From assembly GCA_018711815.1 (NCBI GenBank), contig DVHU01000045.1, forward strand, positions 1 to 54,525: DNA of 54,525 bases, given 5' to 3'. The notes under the pieces are model-generated. The model had not been told where the DNA came from. It worked only from the letters and a program-made list of their open reading frames with translations, and made no database searches. Positions 49,179-54,525 of this stretch are shown in pieces. Position numbers and translations under genes: made by a program. How positions within the stretch are numbered: the stretch's first letter is position 1; the number at the start of each line of letters is the position of its first letter. Origin of the DNA: Candidatus Egerieimonas intestinavium. Its GTDB lineage: Bacteria; Bacillota; Clostridia; Lachnospirales; Lachnospiraceae.

Positions 49179-50378
49179 ATGAAATATGTGGTAATCTTAG
49201 GAGACGGCATGGCGGATGAACCCATGGAGGAGCTGGAGGGAAGGACGCCCCTGATGGCGGCCAAAAAGCCCGAGATGGATGCTTTGGCCAGGAAGGGGCA
49301 GGTGGGCCTGACCTGCAACGTGCCCCAGGGCATGAAGCCTGGCAGCGACACCGCGAACTTATCGGTTATCGGCTATGACCCCCAAAAGTATTACACGGGC
49401 CGTTCGCCCCTGGAGGCCTTGAGCATCGGCGTTAAGATGAAGGACAGCGACGTGGCCATGCGCTGCAATATTGTGACGGTATCGGAAAACGGCGGCGCTT
49501 ATCGGGACCAGGTTATGGTGGACCACAGCTCCAGCGAGATCAGCACAGAGGATGCGGCGGTGCTGCTGCGGGACGTGGCTGCGCAGCTGAAGCGGGAGGG
49601 CTACCAGTTCTATGTGGGAACCAGCTACCGTCACTGCCTGATCTGGGAGCAGGGCCAGGTGGTGGAGCTGACGCCCCCTCACGACATTCTGGAGCAGGGC
49701 ATAGGCCAGTATCTGCCCCAGGATCCTGTGCTGCGGGAAATGCAGGAGAGAAGCTATGAGCTCCTGAAGGAGCACCCCTTGAATCAAAAGCGGAAGGAGC
49801 AGGGCTTAAACCCGGCCAATTCCCTGTGGTTCTGGGGAGCCGGAACGAAGCCCATGCTGGATTCCTTTGAGGAGAAGTACGGCAAAAAGGGAATGATGAT
49901 CTCCGCGGTGGATCTGCTGAAAGGCATTGCCAAAGGCGCCGGAATGGGCGTCGCCCAGGTGGAGGGAGCCAACGGCGGACTTCACACCAACTATGAGGGC
50001 AAGGCCCAGGCGGCGGTGGACGCCCTGCTGAAAGAGGGCTATGATTTCGCCTACATTCACGTGGAGGCCCCGGATGAGATGGGCCACCAGGGAAGCCTGG
50101 AGCGAAAGATTGAGGCTATCCAGTATCTGGATGCCCGGGTGGTGAAGCCCGTGCGGGAACAGCTGGATGAGTCCGGGGAGCCCTACCGGCTGCTGATCTT
50201 GCCGGATCACCCCACCCCTATCCACAAGCGGACCCACACGGCGGATCCTGTGCCCTATCTGCTCTACGACAGCACCAGGGCAGTGGAAGGCCCGGACAGT
50301 TACAGCGAGAAAACCGCTGAGGCTTCCGGTATTTATGAGCCTCATGGGCATCTGCTGCTGGGGAAATTGTTTGCGTAA
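49179..50378 (+). CDS. Cofactor-independent phosphoglycerate mutase family, proposed homoserine kinase
   Basis: A 399-residue member of the archaeal-type phosphoglycerate mutase family (MKYVVILGDGMADEPMEELE, CNVPQGMKPGSDTANLSVIG with the metal/phosphate Ser, HVEAPDEMGHQGSLERKIEA, LPDHPTP). In this family a branch that sits next to hom is proposed to be a homoserine kinase replacing ThrB. The position 22 bases after hom, with no thrB in sight, supports that reading over glycolysis. GGAAAGAAGGAAATACAG precedes the ATG. Confidence 0.88.
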   Translation: MKYVVILGDGMADEPMEELEGRTPLMAAKKPEMDALARKGQVGLTCNVPQGMKPGSDTANLSVIGYDPQKYYTGRSPLEALSIGVKMKDSDVAMRCNIVTVSENGGAYRDQVMVDHSSSEISTEDAAVLLRDVAAQLKREGYQFYVGTSYRHCLIWEQGQVVELTPPHDILEQGIGQYLPQDPVLREMQERSYELLKEHPLNQKRKEQGLNPANSLWFWGAGTKPMLDSFEEKYGKKGMMISAVDLLKGIAKGAGMGVAQVEGANGGLHTNYEGKAQAAVDALLKEGYDFAYIHVEAPDEMGHQGSLERKIEAIQYLDARVVKPVREQLDESGEPYRLLILPDHPTPIHKRTHTADPVPYLLYDSTRAVEGPDSYSEKTAEASGIYEPHGHLLLGKLFA

Positions 50379-50406
50379 TAGATAAAGCTGAGCCATTTAA
50401 TGAAAT

Positions 50407-50554
50407 GGGGTTGTTGCACAATTCGATACGCTCGCATATTTATGCATTTGTATTCAGCCTGCGCGCACCTGGAGCCTGTAGTCTCCAGGCTGTGCTCGGC
50501 AAATTCATACAAATTGCATAAATATGCGAGGATATTGAATAGTGCAGCAACCCC
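50407..50554 (-). repeat. Palindromic repeat with 53-nt core, copy B
   Basis: A 148-bp element between two convergent genes, the same length as copy A and with the same arms. The outer GGGGTTG(T/C)TGCA ends and inner CTCGCATATTTATGCA pair with few mismatches over about 40 bp. In minus orientation the 53-nt core carries the CCTGGAG/CTCCAGG inner stem. It starts 29 bases after the homoserine-kinase-like gene and ends 12 bases before the DUF975 stop, so it may terminate both. Confidence 0.85.
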
Positions 50555-50565
50555 TGTTCCTTTGC

Positions 50566-51300
50566 TTATTCCAGCTCCCCCCGCAGTTCCCGGTAGAAGT
50601 AAACCATGGTCATGGTGATATAGGGCTGAACCCACAGCAGGGCTATTCCGCAGCTTAAGATGCCCAGGATCCAGAGTCCCAGAAAACTGAACTGCAGGTA
50701 AATCATCCGGCCCTTATTTCCCCGCATCAGCTGCGTGCTGGAGACCAGAGCCTCCCGGGCGCTTAGAGAAGGATCGTCGATCAGCAGGTAGGAAGCCAAC
50801 AGCAGAGGAATAGTCAGAAGGAAGCTCACCAGGGAACCCAGGGCGCTCAGGAGCATGAAGATACCGAAGACGTACAAAATGTCGGCGTCTGTGGCTGTGG
50901 AGGAGTTCCAGACGGGTGAGGTATAGTTGTAGATGTTGGCAGGGAGCTGGCACAGAAATTGAATCAGCGTCAGTACCAGGCTCACCAGGATAAAGGTATC
51001 CGGGTTATGGCGAAATCCGTAGAGCAGGTCTCCCAGACTGTAATTTTTCCCGCGGCTGATGTTCAGCATCAGGCAGACGGCTCCGGCCTCAAAGATGGCG
51101 AAGATCAGGGAGAGCATCAGGGAAATCAGCTGGCTGGCGATCAGGGAGAGGGTTTCGCTGCCCAGATTTAAGCTTAAGGGAAGAAAATACTGAAACAGGG
51201 ATAAAAAAGCCAGGATCAGGTAGGCGCCCACAGCAGTGGAATAGCGCTGCAGCAGAGCCTCCCGGGCCAGGGCCTTTAATTGGGCGGAGCTTCTTCTCAT
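50566..51300 (-). CDS. DUF975 family membrane protein
   Basis: A 244-residue polytopic protein with about five to six hydrophobic segments. The pattern SSAQLKALAREALLQRYSTAVG at the start, FRHNPDTFILVSLVL, and the end GIALLWVQPYITMTMVYFYREL match DUF975. AAAGGAACGATGCAACC precedes the ATG; a divergent promoter overlaps that site. Function unknown. Confidence 0.88.
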   Translation of the reverse strand: MRRSSAQLKALAREALLQRYSTAVGAYLILAFLSLFQYFLPLSLNLGSETLSLIASQLISLMLSLIFAIFEAGAVCLMLNISRGKNYSLGDLLYGFRHNPDTFILVSLVLTLIQFLCQLPANIYNYTSPVWNSSTATDADILYVFGIFMLLSALGSLVSFLLTIPLLLASYLLIDDPSLSAREALVSSTQLMRGNKGRMIYLQFSFLGLWILGILSCGIALLWVQPYITMTMVYFYRELRGELE

Positions 51301-51302
51301 GG

Positions 51303-51330
51303 TTGCATCGTTCCTTTCCTTTGGTATAAT
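51303..51330 (+). promoter_or_regulatory. Promoter of the DUF2752 gene
   Basis: TTGCAT (51303-51308), a 16-bp spacer and TATAAT (51325-51330). Its -35 covers the divergent DUF975 gene's leader. Confidence 0.65.
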
Positions 51331-51411
51331 AGAAAAAAGCTGCGGCCGGCATCCGGTGACGGGGCTGCGGCCTTTTGTTGATTTCTTGGATTACAGATTT
51401 AGGAGGATTCC

Positions 51412-51744
51412 ATGGATACCATACTGCATTTTCTCCTGGAGGAACCCTGCCTCTTTTGGCAGCTGACGGGACTGTACTGCCCCGGCTGCGGAGGCACCAG
51501 AGCTGTTCTGGCACTGCTTAAGGGGCATCCCATACGATCCCTGCTCTACCACCCGCTGGTGCCCTATGCGGCTGTTGTGACTGCGGGACTGCTGTTGTCC
51601 TGGCTCCTTCGCCGGATAAGCCGGGGGAAAGTCCAGGGACTGCCCTGGCGGCCGGTCTATCTGTGGGCCGGTCTCGGGCTGGTGGCAGGGAACTGGGTTC
51701 TGCGCAATGTACTGCTGTTGGCCTGGGGGATTCCCATAGGCTAG
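51412..51744 (+). CDS. DUF2752 domain-containing protein
   Basis: A 110-residue membrane protein with the DUF2752 motif LYCPGCGGTRAVLALLKGHP followed by two transmembrane helices. The CPGCGGTRA block may bind a metal. TTTAGGAGGATTCC precedes the ATG. It often lies near small membrane proteins such as the convergent gene here. Function unknown. Confidence 0.9.
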   Translation: MDTILHFLLEEPCLFWQLTGLYCPGCGGTRAVLALLKGHPIRSLLYHPLVPYAAVVTAGLLLSWLLRRISRGKVQGLPWRPVYLWAGLGLVAGNWVLRNVLLLAWGIPIG

Positions 51745-51752
51745 AGCCATGC

Positions 51753-52067
51753 TTAGATAGGGCTGCTGTAGATGGTGCTGCTGTCCTGAATACTCTGGAA
51801 AACCTCTCCGGACAGATAAATGTTGGAGAGCAGGAAGACGGCGGACAGGAGGCCCAGAATCAAACCAATCACTGACAAAACGAGGCCCGCCTTGGCGGGG
51901 CCGTCCATCTCCCGGCTGCCTCTGGAGAGCAGGGCCAGCACGATTCCCGGGGCCGCAAAGAAAAAGGATGCGCCGCAGCAGAGAAAGAGCAGGGAAGCGA
52001 TTCCCAGCACCAGGGATGCGGTAGCCAGCCCGTTGGCAGGCGGTCGGCTCTGATATTGTTCGTTCAT
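51753..52067 (-). CDS. DUF4190-like small membrane protein
   Basis: A 104-residue protein with a polar Pro-rich start and two hydrophobic hairpin segments: ATASLVLGIASLLFLCCGAS and AKAGLVLSVIGLILGLLSAV, the repeated GLVLG(I/L) pattern of DUF4190 proteins. It converges with the DUF2752 gene, eight bases between stops. Function unknown. Confidence 0.75.
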   Translation of the reverse strand: MNEQYQSRPPANGLATASLVLGIASLLFLCCGASFFFAAPGIVLALLSRGSREMDGPAKAGLVLSVIGLILGLLSAVFLLSNIYLSGEVFQSIQDSSTIYSSPI

Positions 52068-52173
52068 AGAGAAAACCTACTTTCTTTTTTACTTTAAACT
52101 CCAGGTATATCCATAGCCCGGAGGGGGCAATCTTTTTTCATTTTAGCACGGAGCGTATTATGCTGCAAGCGGT

Positions 52174-52202
52174 ATTGACAAAAGAGGCCGGGGTTGGTAA
52201 GG
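52174..52202 (+). promoter_or_regulatory. Possible promoter of tex
   Basis: TTGACA (52174-52179), a 17-bp spacer and the weak -10 TAAGGT (52197-52202), 32 bases before the tex start. Confidence 0.45.
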
Positions 52203-52233
52203 TTTCCTGGTAGGAAAAATGAGGAGGAACGTT

Positions 52234-54372
52234 ATGGACATGATTCAACAGCTTACGGAAGAACTGCAGGTAAAAAGGTGGCAGGTGGAAGCCGCCGTTT
52301 CTCTGATAGATGAGGGCAATACTATACCCTTTATTGCCCGGTACCGGAAGGAAGCCACTGGCTCTCTCAATGACGAGGAGCTGAGGAAGCTTCATGAGCG
52401 TCTCCAGTATCTGAGAAATCTGGAGGAGCGAAAAACTCAGGTAAAGAAAAGCATTGAGGAGCAGGGAAAGCTGACAGAGGAGCTCATAAAGGCTATTTCT
52501 GCGGCCTCCACCCTGGTGGCGGTGGAGGACATTTACCGTCCCTACAAGCCTAAGCGGCGCACCAGGGCTACCATCGCCAAGGAGAAGGGGCTGGAGCCCC
52601 TGGCCAACATCCTTTTGTTCCAGGAGACTGGACGCCCCCTGCTGGAGGAGGCTGCCGCCTATGTTTCGGAGGAGAAAGGGGTGGCCACGGCCCAGGAAGC
52701 TCTGGAGGGAGCCAGGGATATTCTGGCAGAGATGATCTCTGATAACGCGGATTATCGGAAGCGGCTGCGCCAGATGACCGTAAAAGGCGGGATGCTTACC
52801 GCCCAGGCCCGGGACGAGAAGGAGGACTCCGTCTACGAGATGTATTACCATTTCTCTGAGCCGGTAAACCGGGTGGCAGGTCACCGGGTGTTGGCTCTTA
52901 ACCGGGGAGAGAAGGAAAAAATTCTCACGGTGAAGCTGGAAGCCCCGGAGGAGGAAATTTTAAGCTGGCTCACCCGGCAGGTGGTCACCAAGAAAAACCC
53001 TGTAACGGAGGGGATTCTCCGGGAAGCGGCGGAGGACAGCTATAAGCGGCTGATTGCTCCTGCCATTGAACGGGAGATTCGCAGTGATCTGACTGAGCGG
53101 GCGGAGGACGGCGCCATCACTGTATTCGGAAAAAATCTTACTCAGCTGCTGATGCAGCCGCCCATTGCAGGGCGGACGGTGCTGGGGTGGGACCCGGCCT
53201 TTCGCACCGGCTGTAAGCTGGCGGTGGTGGATCCCACGGGCAAGGTGCTGGACACGGTGGTGGTTTACCCCACGGCGCCCACCAATGAGACGAAGATTAA
53301 GGCAGCCAAGAAGAAGGTTCATGAGCTGATTCAAAAATATGGGGTGTCGCTGATTTCCCTGGGGAACGGCACTGCCTCCCGGGAGTCCGAGCAGGTGATC
53401 GTGGAGCTGTTAAAGGAGATCCCCGAAGAGGTTCAGTATGTGATCACCAACGAGGCGGGGGCTTCCGTCTACTCCGCCAGCAAGCTGGCCACCGAGGAGT
53501 TTCCCAATTTTGATGTGGGGCAGAGAAGCGCCGCCTCCATTGCCAGGAGAGTCCAGGATCCCCTGGCGGAGCTGGTGAAGATTGATCCCAAATCCATCGG
53601 CGTGGGCCAGTACCAGCATGATATGAACCAGAAGAAACTGGGGGAGGCCCTAAACGGCGTGGTGGAGGACTGCGTAAACCGGGTAGGTGTTGACCTGAAC
53701 ACGGCCTCCGCCTCCCTTTTGGAATATATATCCGGCATCAGCAAGGCCCTGGCCAAGAATATTGTGGCCTACCGGGAGGAGAACGGCCGCTTCCGCAGCA
53801 GAAGGGAACTTCTGAAGGTGGCCAAGCTGGGACCCAAGGCCTTTGAGCAGTGCGCAGGTTTCTTAAGAATCTCCGGCGGCGAGGAGCCCCTGGACAATAC
53901 TGGGGTTCACCCGGAAAGTTACCAGGCGGCCCGGGAGCTCTTAAAAAAGACCGGCCAGGAGAAAACCTTCGGCCAGGCGGGGGCTGTATTTCTGATCAAA
54001 GACTACCAGAAACTGGCCCGGGAGCTGGGTATTGGCGAGCCCACCCTGCGAGATATGGTGAAAGATCTCACTAATCCGGGACGGGATCCCCGGGCGGATA
54101 TGCCCGCGCCCATCCTTCGCTCTGACGTGCTGGAGATGAAGGACTTAAAAGAAGGGATGGTGCTGAAGGGAACGGTCCGCAATGTCATTGATTTCGGGGC
54201 CTTTGTGGACATCGGCGTCCATCAGGACGGCCTGGTGCACATTTCCCAGATTTCCGACAAGTTTATCAAGCATCCGCTGGAGGCGGTCAGCGTCGGAGAT
54301 GTGGTGGATGTGAAGGTAATCAGTGTAGACTTGAAGAAGAAGAGAATCGGTCTTTCCATGCGAGGGCTGTAA
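52234..54372 (+). CDS. tex: RNA-binding transcriptional accessory protein Tex
   Basis: A 712-residue nucleic-acid-binding protein related to eukaryotic Spt6. Tex N-terminal helices (FIARYRKEATGSLNDEELRK), a YqgF-like RNase H fold (LGWDPAFRTGCKLAVVDPTG), helix-hairpin-helix segments (GVDLNTASASLLEYISGISK, LRISGGEEPLDNTGVHPE) and a C-terminal S1 domain (GMVLKGTVRNVIDFGAFVDI, DGLVHISQISD) are all present. The ATG at 52234 follows GAGGAGGAACGTT; the upstream in-frame ATG at 52219 is itself part of that ribosome site. Confidence 0.96.
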   Translation: MDMIQQLTEELQVKRWQVEAAVSLIDEGNTIPFIARYRKEATGSLNDEELRKLHERLQYLRNLEERKTQVKKSIEEQGKLTEELIKAISAASTLVAVEDIYRPYKPKRRTRATIAKEKGLEPLANILLFQETGRPLLEEAAAYVSEEKGVATAQEALEGARDILAEMISDNADYRKRLRQMTVKGGMLTAQARDEKEDSVYEMYYHFSEPVNRVAGHRVLALNRGEKEKILTVKLEAPEEEILSWLTRQVVTKKNPVTEGILREAAEDSYKRLIAPAIEREIRSDLTERAEDGAITVFGKNLTQLLMQPPIAGRTVLGWDPAFRTGCKLAVVDPTGKVLDTVVVYPTAPTNETKIKAAKKKVHELIQKYGVSLISLGNGTASRESEQVIVELLKEIPEEVQYVITNEAGASVYSASKLATEEFPNFDVGQRSAASIARRVQDPLAELVKIDPKSIGVGQYQHDMNQKKLGEALNGVVEDCVNRVGVDLNTASASLLEYISGISKALAKNIVAYREENGRFRSRRELLKVAKLGPKAFEQCAGFLRISGGEEPLDNTGVHPESYQAARELLKKTGQEKTFGQAGAVFLIKDYQKLARELGIGEPTLRDMVKDLTNPGRDPRADMPAPILRSDVLEMKDLKEGMVLKGTVRNVIDFGAFVDIGVHQDGLVHISQISDKFIKHPLEAVSVGDVVDVKVISVDLKKKRIGLSMRGL

Positions 54373-54374
54373 AA

Positions 54375-54398
54375 AGGCTGCTGCATTATTCGATATTT
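54375..54398 (+). repeat. Interrupted left arm of the palindromic repeat
   Basis: Right after the tex stop, GGCTGCTGCATTATTCGATA matches the left end of the repeats at 10767 and 50407, then the match stops where an IS3-type end begins. The rest of the element is presumably beyond the insertion. Confidence 0.6.
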
Positions 54399-54444
54399 TG
54401 AACCGCTCCCCGTCAAGTAGACAGTGAAAAAAATATAAGTTTTT

Positions 54445-54476
54445 CTGCCAGTCGGCTTTGCCTGCTGGCAGTTTTT
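54445..54476. terminator. Hairpin inside the IS end
   Basis: CTGCCAG (54445-54451) pairs with CTGGCAG (54465-54471), with T runs on both strands. It may stop transcription entering or leaving the element. Confidence 0.7.
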
Positions 54477-54525
54477 ATGCTACCTGTAAATAGCTTTCAT
54501 GCTTTTCCGTTGGGGTCATTACTCC
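54475..54525 (-). CDS. IS3-family transposase, C-terminal end only
   Basis: The last 16 codons of a minus-strand frame, GVMTPTEKHESYLQVA then TAA at 54477-54475. The block (G)MTPxE is the usual end of IS3-family OrfB transposases, and the distance to the IS end fits. Too short to name the element. Confidence 0.55.
   Translation of the reverse strand, partial: GVMTPTEKHESYLQVA

Larger units (their letters stand above)
54399..54525 (-). mobile_element. End of an IS3-family insertion sequence (continues past window)
   Basis: The sequence from 54399, TGAACCGCTCCCCGTCAAG, starts with TGA and resembles the terminal repeat of IS3/IS911-type elements (TGAACCGCCCC in IS911). Inside it, 76 bases in, a frame ends that looks like an IS3 transposase C-terminus reading toward this end. 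The other end is outside the window. Confidence 0.65.

Overview
The window is a stretch of chromosome from a spore-forming, fairly GC-rich Firmicute, most likely a member of the Lachnospiraceae or a close clostridial relative. The evidence is the clostridial gene orders (rpsF-ssb-rpsR, then gdpP-rplI-dnaB; mazG-hup-rqcP-yabP-yabQ-divIC-spoIIE-tilS-hpt-ftsH), a MecA adaptor, a T-box leader in front of an archaeal-type proS, and many sporulation genes (spoIIE, yabP, yabQ, cwlD, a CotS-type protein, a lone Spo0A DNA-binding domain). No plasmid, phage or CRISPR module is visible. It is ordinary core chromosome with short accessory patches between genes.

Layout. 1-8.8 kb: a MarR/MATE efflux pair, a four-gene GldA/GldF/GldG/DUF4340 ABC cluster, a membrane metallophosphoesterase and a PTS EIIC-like protein. 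8.8-13.3 kb: asnB, two copies of a palindromic repeat, initiator tRNA, class B sortase, sirtuin and DUF951. 13.3-20.6 kb: rpsF-ssb-rpsR, gdpP-rplI-dnaB, a MerR/RacA-like gene behind a perfect 0A box, and an RluA-type pseudouridine synthase. 20.6-23.6 kb: small genes (Spo0A_C protein, a 56-residue ferredoxin, DUF1858), mecA, and a long leader or candidate RNA. 23.6-29.6 kb: GH18 hydrolase, DivIVA-like protein, cwlD, tsaC, a degenerate YwlE, upp and comEB. 29.6-34.3 kb: T-box, proS, cca, a 50-bp tandem repeat, another palindrome and a CotS-like gene. 34.4-46.8 kb: phosphoglucomutase, then the mazG-to-ftsH sporulation, division and housekeeping cluster, then a GH13 amylase. 46.8-50.4 kb: tRNA-Tyr, tRNA-Gly and tRNA-Gly with a duplicated tRNA 3' end, then an ACT protein, homoserine dehydrogenase and a proposed homoserine kinase. 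50.4-54.5 kb: a fourth palindrome, small membrane proteins, tex, and the end of an IS3-family element.

The most unusual signal is a dispersed palindromic element. Four intergenic copies (10767-10914, 10998-11102, 33084-33196, 50407-50554) each carry the same 53-nt core at the tip of a long stem. Stem sequences differ between copies but stay paired, and the core's inner hairpin shows compensatory changes. Core-less stems of the same type serve as terminators (after hup, after mecA), and one next to tex is interrupted by an IS3-type insertion.

Other notable points are a YwlE homologue that has lost its catalytic residues, a Spo0A-type spoIIE promoter with a 21-bp spacer in front of a SpoIIE lacking the usual multi-span membrane domain, a leader element shared by srtB and gdpP, and a hairpin that buries the cwlD ribosome binding site. 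Starts were chosen from Shine-Dalgarno sequences and reading frame. All family assignments are from reading the proteins, not from searches.
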